From NCBI GenBank assembly GCA_938017795.1, contig CALIJZ010000010.1, positions 16,457-80,456 on the forward strand: a stretch of DNA of 64,000 bases, written 5' to 3'. This document shows, in pieces, positions 8,439 through 19,037 of the stretch. Under the pieces are notes generated by a model. It did not search any database and was not told the DNA's origin. It was given only the letters and a program-made list of their open reading frames with translations. A program made the position numbers and the translations under genes. Numbering within the stretch: the stretch's first letter is position 1; the number at the start of each line of letters is the position of its first letter. The DNA comes from an uncultured Bacteriovoracaceae bacterium. Its GTDB lineage: Bacteria; Bdellovibrionota; Bacteriovoracia; Bacteriovoracales; Bacteriovoracaceae.

Positions 8439-11400
8439 GTGATTAAGTTATCAAAGATTATATTTATTTTATTTCTTGCCAGTTGTGCAGGAGAAATTGA
8501 TTCGGGGTTTGTAGATCCTACTAAATTAGGTACTGATGATATTGAGCCACTTGAATATTCTGGCGTGATTGAAGTAAATCCTATCTCCCACAACAAGCTT
8601 GAAGTATTTTTTCCCGTTGCTGATGGAGCAAATGTAAATTTAGTTTATAGAATATTTATTAATGATAATGAAATTGCTCTTCAGTCTAATGGAACGGCAT
8701 TAGAATTAGATCCTCTTGGTCGCTATCGAGTAACGCTTGATTCTTATGGTCTAAGAAAAGATATAGAGATCAATACTTTCTATAAAGTACGAGTCGAAGT
8801 TTATGACTCCATAAAAGACGTAGGTAGTGAATCTGAAAAATCAATTCAAATTCAAACATTTAATAATGAAACTGCTGAGTTTAATGGTATTACTTCAGCA
8901 AATGTTATGGCAGGTGTTAGTGGATTAAGTTCAATTCTAGTTAAATGGCAGTTTGCCGAAAAGTACGGAACAGTTATCACTCCCCATATTAAAGATGTTG
9001 CTCAATATGAGATAAAATATATTTCAGCTAATCTTGGCTATAGAAACTTAAATAATGATTCCGTTGCACTTGAAGCTGGTGAGAAAGGGTTAGTTCTTGT
9101 AAGTGGAGATTTAAACGAGTTGCAAGTAAGTGGATTAAATCCAGATACTAAATATTATTTTCAAGTAAGGGCCATTCATAATGGTTATGGAGAGTTTAGC
9201 AATACAATTCCTAATTATAGAAAAGATGAAAATACATCTATGAAAATTGCAAACACACTTACTGATGCTTCAAGTATTTCTTTCTTGAGCTCTTCTTTAA
9301 AAGTTGATAATGCTAAAGGAATTTCTGGACTTACAGATATAACTGTTGAATGGGATGGAGCTATTGGTCCTTATTATAAATATTATCTAGTTCATAAAGA
9401 AGTTGATTCATTTCAAGAGCCTGATAAGTTATTACCAGGTGAGATTGAAACCTTAATCTCAGGTGCTCAGCCCAATGTTATGGAAGTTAATGCAGGATTA
9501 ACTTCAGAAGTAGTTTCAAGCCTAGAATCATATAAGTTTTATCAATTTAAACTTGTAGTCTGTACTGATGTTGATTGTTCACAAACTAATCGCTTGTATA
9601 GTGATTTAAGGGCGATACAAGTTGCCCCTGATTTAGCTCCATTTTATGGAATTACTTCAATTGATAATCCACGTACCAGCCAAGAGATAGCCGATAAAAT
9701 TATACATTTAAACTTCTCTGCTCCACTTGTTTCGTTGGGCTATATGGAGGAACTTAAATTAAATTGTCATACTAGTACAAGTGATCCTACTCCTGAAGCA
9801 AATTGTCCTTGGGATATAGTTACACCAAGTAATATAAATACTTTTTTAAATCAAGATTTTGGTGGGCTTGAGGAAATATCTATTAAATATACCGGATCAA
9901 ATCCTTTTAGCAGTACTAACTTTTGCTTTTCAATGACTCCAGTTATAGGACCTACTGACCCACCAGATAATTTTTTTAAAGAGATGAAGCAAAGCTCACT
10001 TGTCATAAAATGTATTACACCTGAAGAGAAAACACCTACACTGGTAGAGTTTCCTGGTAAAACAATTCAATGTAATACTAATCAAACAAACCTAACTGTA
10101 ACTTGGCCTGAGCCAACAGCTGGTTTATACAGCAACTTCTTGGTTGTTTGGAAACAAAAAGATAGCAGTCCTTTCGATATGGGGCTTGGAATTCAAGCTT
10201 TTGAAAGTCAAACAGATAATGAAGTTGAAACAAACCTTTATAAATACGCAGTAATAAATAAAGGAACAAACTTTAAGGAAATTACAGATTTAGCAGTAGG
10301 GAAAAGTTATCATACTGCTGTGATTGCAGTCCAAATCGATGGTGCTAATTCTTATCGTTACGGAGAAATTAATTCAAGAAACTCATCTTGTTTGATACCT
10401 GTACCAAACCCTAAGTTTAATGAATGGGTTGAGGTTGTTTCTCTTGGTCCAAAAGTTGATGGTCTTGTAGAGCCTTTTGATACAGTTATAGATGGTGATA
10501 AATATTTAAATGAGTCACTTGATAATAATGGTGTTCCTGTAGAAACTTCAAGTGCAAGTAGTGAAGTCTTTGATGGAGTTAAGGGTGAAAATGATGATCA
10601 ATCGAGTTCAGAAGGAATGATTCGAATTACTTGGAAAGATAATCTTATTTATGAAACCGAAGAGTTTCATTCATACTTTCCTGAAACTGCAGCTTCAAGG
10701 AGTGAGAGACGAATTGGTTATCGAATATATCGCTCAGATGATAACCGTTTAACATGGAAAGATTTAACTGCTGAATCTGGTCTTATTAAAGCTGTTCCGA
10801 CAACATATTTTGAGAAAGTCGGTGAAGAAAGTGAAAACTCTAACCTAGCAACATTCACAGATTATTCTGCAAGTTATGCAAAAGATGGAGAAACCTTTGG
10901 ATCTACATATGTTACAAAAACTGAAAGAGCGAGAATCTTTTGGTACAAAGTTATTACAGTCTATAAAGGTCAAGAATTAGAGTATGAAGACGAGATTTCA
11001 AACCCTCAACATATGATTAGAGTCTTACTTCCTCCACCCAATATGGCATTGGTTCATAGATGGATTGGAAATAGAACAATGTGTAAGGAGATGAATAAAC
11101 CAATTAATAAAGAAGCCGGAGGTCATTATACTTGTGATTATCTTGGTCTAGGCTCTAGTCCGAAATCTCAGCCTTGGGTTGTTGGACAGGGAGTTTATGA
11201 TATTGGTGGTGATCTTTTGGTAGATCGTTTTGAATTAGGTTGTAACTTTACTCGAGGTTCAGGATCTGGTTTGGCTGAAAACAAAGCCTCATTGGCATTA
11301 ATAGGCCCTCAGAAAGTAGGTTGTACTGAAGCTAGTACACATGAATATGGAACTTCAAATTCTTCAGTTACAGGTCCAACAAGTCAAAATGGCTCAAAGT

Positions 11401-13658
11401 CTGGAGCAAAGGATAAAGAACTTATAAGTGGTGATTGTATCGGGCTACGAGAAACCGGTGCTATCAATGTTAAAACCTCAGCTGGTCCTGGAAGAGGAGA
11501 AACTGCAGGTGGGTACGTAATACCAGGTATTTTAGGATTAGGAGCTAATAACAGTGTTCCTTTTGACGATCCGGCATACACTATTGGAATTGGTGACCCT
11601 ACCACTGATGATGCTTATAGAGATTTAAACACTACAGAGACTGTAAACCAAGTTGCTCAGTATGATAAATTTTTTAATGATCATATGGCTAAATCAGAAT
11701 TTGGGGCAGTTTACAAAATGCGATCTACTGCCACTGGTTGGAAATTTCTTCCTTCATACTTAACTGGTAAAAAAATTACTGATCTGACTGGATCAACTGA
11801 GATATACGAAAGAACTCCTAGGAAGGCTAGAATAAATTCTTGTCTTATGAATCTTCCATATTTGGCAGCTGGAAATAATTTGAAATCACGGTGGCTTCCT
11901 GTCACTCATATGGGAAGTGATACTTTTCAAGATATAAAGGATAATGATCTGTATTATGACTCTAATGCAGGTAGCGATGTGCAATTTCCAGGTATTGTTA
12001 CTGGTTCTAAAAGAATTGATCTCAATATGCCTGTTGTTAGAGCAATAGCTTCAAATAATGCCAAACTCCCTCCAATGGATGGTATGGCTCCAATTGATTT
12101 ACATAATATTTGTGGGACTTTTGAAGTTGAAGTTGGACACGAATCAGAAGGAAATTTTGAAGTTTTAAGGGCAGCTGAACAAAAAAGATCAATGAGGCGA
12201 AAAGAATTTATTGTTTCTTCAGCTTGGGGAGATCGGCTAAATGTTGATAAAATAGTTAACCTAGAAAAAGGCTTTAAGGATGTAGAAGGTCCAATCACTA
12301 CAAATTCAAAGTGCAATACTTATGATTCAAATTTGAAACCTGCTGGACAAGATTTCACCTTAGCTGAAAGTAGTCATTATGATAGTACTTATCCATCTAA
12401 ACCAAGTGAAGGGGATGCATATTTAATGACTGGTTCATCAAAAATTGATGGAAATAAAAACAGTGAAGATTGTGTAAGCAAGTTTGGAATTCAAGACTTG
12501 GTCGGAAATTTTGCTGAACTTACTTCTGAGAGATTATTTTGCGATAGCTCTACTGACCATATTGTTTTAGGACCAATTGGAGCAAAAGATGATAGTCGTT
12601 ATGCAAAAAAAATAGGTCAAGGACATTGGTTTACTACAGATGTTTTTGCTCCGTGGACTCTTTCACAAGAAGAAACTGGTCGTTGTTCCAGTATAGAAGT
12701 AGGAGCTCAAAGATCTATCGCAACTGTTCAAAATGGTAGAGTGCGTACTCTTTATGAAAATAAAGTAGTAAATGGTGAGCAAACCCAAGTACTGGCAGAC
12801 TATATAAGAAAATTTAAAGCTTTTGATCAGGAAGCTGTAGAAGATTTAAGATCAGCTGATGGAAATTATCTTGATTTTGGACAAACTCACTTTGGTGGTC
12901 CAATAAATAGAATGGATAGGATTGCAATGGTAGATAGAGTCAGAAGCCATTCAGCTGCTCGAGGCGATGATGCGATTAACCATGATCTTAAAGGAGAAGC
13001 TTTATCTGCATATTTCAATCCAGTATTAGGAATCCCTTTAGAATGTGGTGAAAGTAGTACTGAGTTTGGTTGTGGTACAAATCAAGGTGTCGTAGCTGAG
13101 TCAACATCATTTATTATAAAATCACCTGCTACTACAGAAGAACCTGAACAATATATCCATATTGGAAACAGTGAAAACTATTCACAAGGGATGGCCGATA
13201 TTCATTGGAATTACAGTTCTAGATACGCAATTGGTCCAGATAATGATCTGAGATTAACCTTTGATTTATATACTAATTGGCTAGAACCCGACAAGTGGGA
13301 TGATGAGGGTAGTTACTTAGATGGAGCATTTACTTTAGGTCGAGTTGAGGGTGGAGAGTTTGTAGAAGATCCTAATGATAATGATCCTCCACCAGCTCCT
13401 AATTTTGCAGGTAGACTTTATTGGACTATGGAAAGAACCAGTGCTCCACACGATAGGATAGAAAATGCTATCGATAGTTATTCTAGAATCAGTTTTATTA
13501 ATGGGGGGGACCTTAGATACAAAGGGTCTGGTCGCTATTCGTTATTTATGCAAGCACGAACTGATCAATTAATGAGATTCAATGGGGCAACTCCAAGCTC
13601 TATACTTTCACCTCAAAAAGGTGGGCGATGTGTAATTAAGGTGAAATATGACTATTAA
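8439..13658 (+). CDS. Giant Fn3-repeat lipoprotein with Cys-rich C-terminal domain
   Basis: The protein is 1739 residues with lipobox LASC and a GTG start preceded by TAGGAG. Residues ~40-660 repeat the Fn3-like architecture of the upstream gene (YYFQVRAIHNGY and similar). A further Fn3-like unit lies near 730-870. The C-terminal ~850 residues are Cys- and Gly-rich and weakly recall the formylglycine-generating-enzyme/C-type-lectin-like fold: VDRFELGCNF near its start, FGIQDLVGNFAELT in the middle, GGRCV at the end. If correct it would be a ligand-binding tip rather than an enzyme, but this is inference. The gene overlaps the next by 11 bases. Confidence 0.75.
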   Translation: MIKLSKIIFILFLASCAGEIDSGFVDPTKLGTDDIEPLEYSGVIEVNPISHNKLEVFFPVADGANVNLVYRIFINDNEIALQSNGTALELDPLGRYRVTLDSYGLRKDIEINTFYKVRVEVYDSIKDVGSESEKSIQIQTFNNETAEFNGITSANVMAGVSGLSSILVKWQFAEKYGTVITPHIKDVAQYEIKYISANLGYRNLNNDSVALEAGEKGLVLVSGDLNELQVSGLNPDTKYYFQVRAIHNGYGEFSNTIPNYRKDENTSMKIANTLTDASSISFLSSSLKVDNAKGISGLTDITVEWDGAIGPYYKYYLVHKEVDSFQEPDKLLPGEIETLISGAQPNVMEVNAGLTSEVVSSLESYKFYQFKLVVCTDVDCSQTNRLYSDLRAIQVAPDLAPFYGITSIDNPRTSQEIADKIIHLNFSAPLVSLGYMEELKLNCHTSTSDPTPEANCPWDIVTPSNINTFLNQDFGGLEEISIKYTGSNPFSSTNFCFSMTPVIGPTDPPDNFFKEMKQSSLVIKCITPEEKTPTLVEFPGKTIQCNTNQTNLTVTWPEPTAGLYSNFLVVWKQKDSSPFDMGLGIQAFESQTDNEVETNLYKYAVINKGTNFKEITDLAVGKSYHTAVIAVQIDGANSYRYGEINSRNSSCLIPVPNPKFNEWVEVVSLGPKVDGLVEPFDTVIDGDKYLNESLDNNGVPVETSSASSEVFDGVKGENDDQSSSEGMIRITWKDNLIYETEEFHSYFPETAASRSERRIGYRIYRSDDNRLTWKDLTAESGLIKAVPTTYFEKVGEESENSNLATFTDYSASYAKDGETFGSTYVTKTERARIFWYKVITVYKGQELEYEDEISNPQHMIRVLLPPPNMALVHRWIGNRTMCKEMNKPINKEAGGHYTCDYLGLGSSPKSQPWVVGQGVYDIGGDLLVDRFELGCNFTRGSGSGLAENKASLALIGPQKVGCTEASTHEYGTSNSSVTGPTSQNGSKSGAKDKELISGDCIGLRETGAINVKTSAGPGRGETAGGYVIPGILGLGANNSVPFDDPAYTIGIGDPTTDDAYRDLNTTETVNQVAQYDKFFNDHMAKSEFGAVYKMRSTATGWKFLPSYLTGKKITDLTGSTEIYERTPRKARINSCLMNLPYLAAGNNLKSRWLPVTHMGSDTFQDIKDNDLYYDSNAGSDVQFPGIVTGSKRIDLNMPVVRAIASNNAKLPPMDGMAPIDLHNICGTFEVEVGHESEGNFEVLRAAEQKRSMRRKEFIVSSAWGDRLNVDKIVNLEKGFKDVEGPITTNSKCNTYDSNLKPAGQDFTLAESSHYDSTYPSKPSEGDAYLMTGSSKIDGNKNSEDCVSKFGIQDLVGNFAELTSERLFCDSSTDHIVLGPIGAKDDSRYAKKIGQGHWFTTDVFAPWTLSQEETGRCSSIEVGAQRSIATVQNGRVRTLYENKVVNGEQTQVLADYIRKFKAFDQEAVEDLRSADGNYLDFGQTHFGGPINRMDRIAMVDRVRSHSAARGDDAINHDLKGEALSAYFNPVLGIPLECGESSTEFGCGTNQGVVAESTSFIIKSPATTEEPEQYIHIGNSENYSQGMADIHWNYSSRYAIGPDNDLRLTFDLYTNWLEPDKWDDEGSYLDGAFTLGRVEGGEFVEDPNDNDPPPAPNFAGRLYWTMERTSAPHDRIENAIDSYSRISFINGGDLRYKGSGRYSLFMQARTDQLMRFNGATPSSILSPQKGGRCVIKVKYDY

Positions 13659-16600
13659 AGTTTATCTTTATATAATCTTTTTTATACTCATCTCTTGTGA
13701 ACAAAAGACAAATAATGTTGAACTTAATGATGATTCAGTACTTCAGACTGTTGATTTAAGTATCAATGATATTGAAGCAGGAGAAGAAATCTTTTTAGGC
13801 GAGTTTTCTCCGGGGCAAGAAAGTATTCCGGTGGAAATACAAATTTTTAATTCGAATGAAAAATATCATATTGAAGACTTTAAGTTGGAGTTTGTTGAAC
13901 AAAGCTCTATGCTGAAATTCTTTTCTGATGGCGAAGCTGGTGCAGTCTTTCCAGGAGATGGCGGAGATTGTACGCAAACTTTAAATTCACTTGGAACTTG
14001 TAAAGCTATGCTAGAGTTTTCTCCGATCAAGCAAGGAGAATTTAAATTTCAGGTCAAGGCAACTTATCTCAACTTACTTGGACCGACTGAGCATATACTT
14101 ACATTCAGTGCTTTTGTTGGAGTACAAGGAGAGTTAGAGTTTGTCGAAAATATTAGTTCTCTTGATTTTGGTGTCTTTGCTAATGCAGAAGATGAATATA
14201 CTGAAAAAATATTAACTGTTCGAAATATAGGACAAATTAAAGTTGAAAATATAAATCTTGAAATTGATATATCAAATGATCAAATTAGTGATTTTCAAAT
14301 TTCAAAAAATAATTGTCTTGATGCTCTTATTAGTGAGGATCAATGTGAGATTACTATTAAATTCAAACCAATAGGTGATAATATTAACTCAGCTGACAAC
14401 TTTCATGCAGCAAGCTTGGTCATAGAATATGACAGAGATAGCGCTGGTAGCGAAGGAACGTTGACTAAACCTATGAGGGCCTATTCAACGAGAATTGAAG
14501 GAAAATTTAGATTATTAGGAGCTCAATCGCATGGCTTCGAACCAATAACACTTGGAAATGAAACGAAAAAAGATGTTGTCTTTCAAAGTTTTGGGTTGAA
14601 AGAAGGGATTATAAAAAGTGTTTTTATAAAGAATCAATCGGGACAAATGCTTGGAACTTGTGCTCTTCCTGTTAATGCTAATGGATATTTAACATGTGTA
14701 AATGATCTTGGAGCTAGTGAAACTCTGACAGATTTTCCATATAAAATGAAAGACTTAAATAATTGCCTTGAGAAGGCAATAAAAGGAATAGAAGGAATAG
14801 GGCTAGAAACAAATTGTGGTTTCGAGCTTACATTTCATGAAAGTTATCAGTCTATAGCACCTAAGTTCTATTCGGGTAATATTCTTGGATTAAATTATGA
14901 TTCAACTTATCAAGATCAAGAAACTTTAAAGTCAGAAGACTTTTTTAGCTTTTCAGCAGAGTCTTTAAACAGTGCCTGCCTCAGCTTTGGAGCTTTATCT
15001 TTTGAATTATTCTCAGGAGATACTACTATTTCTCAATTAAATCCATTGCAAACAGGATCATATTGCTACGCTCATGAAAGAGAAATTGAATTTGATAATA
15101 ATAATGAAATCAGCGTAGTAAAATTTCAAACTGCAAATCCTAAAAATTGGTCAGTAGAAATTTCAAATTTATCAGGTCAACAAATTTCTTCTTTAGAAGT
15201 CATAATGGGAGGCAAGGTTCTAAGCTCTACAAGTCAAAATCTAAATCTACCATCAGCATATAAAAATGTTACAACTACTTGTACTGCTCTGCTACCCAAT
15301 GAGGCCATGGAGCAGAAATGTTTCGTTAATTTTGATTTTAGTCTACTAGAATCGACAATAGCTCAAGAAAATATCGACGCCTTTGATGAAGTATTAGATG
15401 CTGCTAATCAAATTGGGTATAAATATATCGATATTTACTATAATGATGGTGCGAACTTTCAAGACGATGGTGTTACAGCACTTGCTAAAAAAAGAGCTCG
15501 ATTAAAAATAAAAATGAAAGTCGAAAGACGAGCTTTCTTAGTGGTTGATGTAACTAAAGAAGGGACTACGGATTACCCAGTGGGATCTCCTAATCTTCCT
15601 GAAATAAGAAATATTACTCTGACGAATCAAGGCTCTAAGGCTATTCCATATATTAAAGTTTTAGCTGATTATGATGAAATTAATCCTAACAATTATGGTG
15701 TAAAGATCTTAGAAAGCTCAAGCTGTCTATCTTATATCGATCCGGATATTTCTCTCCAGCAAAATGTAAACCCTCCTGACCCATTAGTTACTCAATTACC
15801 AGCTGGGGCTAGTTGTGAACTAAATATTCATATTGATCAGAAAGCATATGAAGATGTTTCAAGGACGAGTTTTATACTAGATCCATACGTTGATAAGCGT
15901 GTTAATTATACATCAATGGTTTGGTATAATCTTTTTGCTCCAGGTTTAACAACGGATGAACAAATCTCTGGAGGCACTTATAAACAAGCGTTTAATGTTT
16001 TGAGAACAGGAACTTTTTATAGAGAGTATTTTCGAGACTTTGATTCTTCTAATAATAATACAATGGAAGCTTGGGAGCAGAAGGGAAGAGAAATTAAAAT
16101 GGATTTTGATTTCCAATATTATAATGGTGATGAAGATGCCGTGGAAGCTGAACCTGATCTTGGAGTGTTAAGGCCTGTTGAGAACAGATCTAGCCCTATA
16201 ACCGTAGGTATAAAAACCCTTGAATTAGCAAAGTTAATACCAGAAACGGTTTTTCCATATCACGCTGCACTTATTTATCGTCCTTCTTTGACACTCCCAG
16301 CACTTAGTATCCCTGACTATCTTGCGGCTCCTAAGTCAGGGGGGCTGTTTTATTATCAAAATAGATTAACTTATGCTTATGATGAGGTTCCAAAAGCTGT
16401 AAACCTTCCACCAGTGTTATATAATGCGGTACCAAGTCAGCCAAGTCGTAAGGGAGCTAGCTTCATCAGATATTATTATGCTAGAGCTAATAATTTTAGT
16501 ACTACTCAGTTTAATCCTATTTATTTTCTTGCTCGGACAAACTCTTTTGATGTTGCAAAACCATTTATTGAGACTCAAATTTCGTTAGAAAGTGAACCTG

Positions 16601-18981
16601 AAAATATAGACTATGCAGTTCATTTTGGAACTTTTCCTTCTCAAAAGTTAGATGGGGCTCCCGTTGAGCAATACTTCCATTTTAGATTGTATAATCGTGG
16701 GCAGGTAAATCTAGAAATTAAAAGTCTTAAATTTTTAAAGAAAGGAACTCCTTCGGCCTCTGCTTTCACCTTTATAACCCCGGAGCACTTACCTACTAGT
16801 AATCCGAGAAAAAAGAAACCAAATCAAAACCAAATCATTCAACTAAGACTTTCTACTGATACTGCAGGAGTCTATTCGGATATTGTAGAAGTTGTTTATT
16901 TTAATGGAGTTGAAGAGAAAACAAAAAGAATATTAGTAATAGCAGACGTGATAGATGATTCCCCGCGAATTAGTATCAAAACTCGTTCTTACGATGTGGT
17001 TGAGTCCACCGATAATAATGGGCAAGTAAATGTCTCAGAGGCACTTGAAGTTCCTGTTGCATATAAAGAAAACTTTAATGATGATCTGCTTAAATATAAT
17101 CCTTATTATAGGTATACTTCAGGTATTGATTTTGATACTGAAGTAATCAAAATGCGAGCCATAGCAGGCTCTCCAGTTTATGGAAAGAAGAGAATTGAAA
17201 TAGTTAATGATAGTCTTCATGAGATGAAAACCTTGAGGGTATTTCTTGGAAGAGATATGGGAACTAAGGCCACACTTGCTGATAAAATTCTTATTGCTAT
17301 TACAAATCCATCTCAGCCAATATACTTGAGTCGTCCTTTAGCAGGTGATAATGGGTGTTTGGAAAAAGATAGTAATGGTGTAGGGATTGAGAATTTTAAT
17401 TTGGCTGCAGGGGAATCTTGTTTTATAGATTTAAAGTATCAGCCTGTCGAAGGGTCACTAGAGGCCTTTCATGAATTAGCCATTAGTTATCAAATACAAG
17501 ACCGTCAATATACTTTAAGAAAGTTAATTGTTCACTTTGAACCTTTTCCTCCGGCTAATTTAATTGTTGAAAATGTAAATACTGTATCTGTCCAAGATAA
17601 TTCAGCAGGTGGTGCTATACAAAGGTCTTATCCAACTTACTTTGGGGGTCAAAGTGATCCATCACATTTAAAATTAAATGTTTTTCCTGAAATTGCGACA
17701 AGAGGTTGTAGTACTTGTTTAAGTCGTATGAAAGTTGTTAATAATGCCTCTAAAAAAGCAACTTTACTCAAAGCTTACCGTGTACTCAAGGGGGCTGGTT
17801 ATGAGACTGCTTTAATTCCTGCAAATGGAGACGAGCATCAAGTCGCCCAGAGCGGTAGTGGATTAATTAAAGTCTTTGCAAATCGAGCTTGTTTTTATGG
17901 TGATGATGAGTTTGATGATTCTCTTGAGCCAGAAGAAAAAGGGATGAATTTTGAAACTGTGGCTGAGTGCTATTTAACTGTTAAGTATACAGATCATGGC
18001 CAAAGTCTTACTAACTTTGCAATTGAGGAAAGAGATACTGTTGCTGAAATTTTGTATTACAATAATGATTGGTTATCTCATGATAACTTCTTTGTGCATG
18101 CAACTGGATTTGTTGAACCAAACCAAATGAATATTGCTGAATCTGAAGATGAAAGTGATTATTATAACGTAGAAGCAAACTCATCTGGAGCAATATCTTT
18201 TTCTTGGCCAAAGCTGAGTGAGAAAAATGCAAATTGGGGAACACTCACATCTTATCGAGTTTATTATAGCAGTAATGATGGAGATTTTAACAATATTTAC
18301 CGAACACAAGCTGCTTATGTTGATGTGCCTACAGAGAGTGTAAGCTTTAACCCAGGAGACTTTGCTGAAGGAGAATTTGTTTATTTTAGAGTAGTTGGAC
18401 TTAGATCTAAAGCAGTCGGTGGAACTGATAAGTTGTACATTTCTGAGTCACCTTTAGGAATCTTACAGATAGTCGTTCCTCCTGCTGACATGACTTATAT
18501 CTATGAAGAGAATATTTTACTTTCTCACAAGAAATCTGACGATTTGATGAGTAAGACCGCTGCGTTAAGTAATTGTCAATCACAAGATGTAGAGCTCTTG
18601 AAAAATAATTCAACTTTAAATTTCCCTATGAGTTTAATGGGGGCCAATGAGTGGAGCTATATTGAAAGCGACAGTGGAGTCAGTGATTATTCTAATGCAA
18701 TTAATATACCCCACTGGACTACCCAGGTTAGTGACATAGAAGAAGTATTAGAGCAAAGAGACTTACTTGATCAATATAATCCATCAGTTAAAATCGATGC
18801 TTTCTCAGCACCTGATTATCTAGTTTATATGAAAAATTGTACGAACTTACCTAGTTGTAACATGCTATCTCTAATTAGAGGAGGAGATGAAGCAATTGAT
18901 CTTTACCTAAATGGCTATCTATATGTTGATGAAGCAGTTTTTGATAAAGCGTATTCTCGATGTGTGGTTGAGTTACCTTAA
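13648..18981 (+). CDS. Giant lipoprotein with ASH/Hydin-like (choice-of-anchor) domains
   Basis: The protein is 1777 residues, starting with a signal peptide and lipobox LISC. Early repeats carry the pattern LDFGVFANAED...LTVRNIG...C...CEITIKFKP, typical of ASH/MSP-like or choice-of-anchor D domains. Similar units recur near 660-780, 1000-1100 and 1190-1330. A Fn3-like unit lies near 1510-1620, then a Cys-containing end (RCVVELP) like that of the preceding protein. These are structural beta-sandwich domains with no catalytic signature. It overlaps the preceding gene, so the giant lipoproteins are probably made together. Confidence 0.7.
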   Translation: MTIKVYLYIIFFILISCEQKTNNVELNDDSVLQTVDLSINDIEAGEEIFLGEFSPGQESIPVEIQIFNSNEKYHIEDFKLEFVEQSSMLKFFSDGEAGAVFPGDGGDCTQTLNSLGTCKAMLEFSPIKQGEFKFQVKATYLNLLGPTEHILTFSAFVGVQGELEFVENISSLDFGVFANAEDEYTEKILTVRNIGQIKVENINLEIDISNDQISDFQISKNNCLDALISEDQCEITIKFKPIGDNINSADNFHAASLVIEYDRDSAGSEGTLTKPMRAYSTRIEGKFRLLGAQSHGFEPITLGNETKKDVVFQSFGLKEGIIKSVFIKNQSGQMLGTCALPVNANGYLTCVNDLGASETLTDFPYKMKDLNNCLEKAIKGIEGIGLETNCGFELTFHESYQSIAPKFYSGNILGLNYDSTYQDQETLKSEDFFSFSAESLNSACLSFGALSFELFSGDTTISQLNPLQTGSYCYAHEREIEFDNNNEISVVKFQTANPKNWSVEISNLSGQQISSLEVIMGGKVLSSTSQNLNLPSAYKNVTTTCTALLPNEAMEQKCFVNFDFSLLESTIAQENIDAFDEVLDAANQIGYKYIDIYYNDGANFQDDGVTALAKKRARLKIKMKVERRAFLVVDVTKEGTTDYPVGSPNLPEIRNITLTNQGSKAIPYIKVLADYDEINPNNYGVKILESSSCLSYIDPDISLQQNVNPPDPLVTQLPAGASCELNIHIDQKAYEDVSRTSFILDPYVDKRVNYTSMVWYNLFAPGLTTDEQISGGTYKQAFNVLRTGTFYREYFRDFDSSNNNTMEAWEQKGREIKMDFDFQYYNGDEDAVEAEPDLGVLRPVENRSSPITVGIKTLELAKLIPETVFPYHAALIYRPSLTLPALSIPDYLAAPKSGGLFYYQNRLTYAYDEVPKAVNLPPVLYNAVPSQPSRKGASFIRYYYARANNFSTTQFNPIYFLARTNSFDVAKPFIETQISLESEPENIDYAVHFGTFPSQKLDGAPVEQYFHFRLYNRGQVNLEIKSLKFLKKGTPSASAFTFITPEHLPTSNPRKKKPNQNQIIQLRLSTDTAGVYSDIVEVVYFNGVEEKTKRILVIADVIDDSPRISIKTRSYDVVESTDNNGQVNVSEALEVPVAYKENFNDDLLKYNPYYRYTSGIDFDTEVIKMRAIAGSPVYGKKRIEIVNDSLHEMKTLRVFLGRDMGTKATLADKILIAITNPSQPIYLSRPLAGDNGCLEKDSNGVGIENFNLAAGESCFIDLKYQPVEGSLEAFHELAISYQIQDRQYTLRKLIVHFEPFPPANLIVENVNTVSVQDNSAGGAIQRSYPTYFGGQSDPSHLKLNVFPEIATRGCSTCLSRMKVVNNASKKATLLKAYRVLKGAGYETALIPANGDEHQVAQSGSGLIKVFANRACFYGDDEFDDSLEPEEKGMNFETVAECYLTVKYTDHGQSLTNFAIEERDTVAEILYYNNDWLSHDNFFVHATGFVEPNQMNIAESEDESDYYNVEANSSGAISFSWPKLSEKNANWGTLTSYRVYYSSNDGDFNNIYRTQAAYVDVPTESVSFNPGDFAEGEFVYFRVVGLRSKAVGGTDKLYISESPLGILQIVVPPADMTYIYEENILLSHKKSDDLMSKTAALSNCQSQDVELLKNNSTLNFPMSLMGANEWSYIESDSGVSDYSNAINIPHWTTQVSDIEEVLEQRDLLDQYNPSVKIDAFSAPDYLVYMKNCTNLPSCNMLSLIRGGDEAIDLYLNGYLYVDEAVFDKAYSRCVVELP

Positions 18982-19037
18982 TAAATTAAAGCCTAGACAC
19001 TTGATTATTAAAATCTAAACGTTATATACTAATTAAG

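Noticed and set aside
11954..12316. A 120-codon minus-strand frame inside the giant Fn3 lipoprotein gene
   Set aside because: It lies fully within a well-supported plus-strand gene, has no ribosome binding site and no recognisable protein character; it is a shadow frame.
8439..13658. Calling the C-terminal part a formylglycine-generating enzyme
   Set aside because: Only scattered motif-like similarity is seen and catalytic Cys positions cannot be confirmed, so no enzymatic function is claimed.
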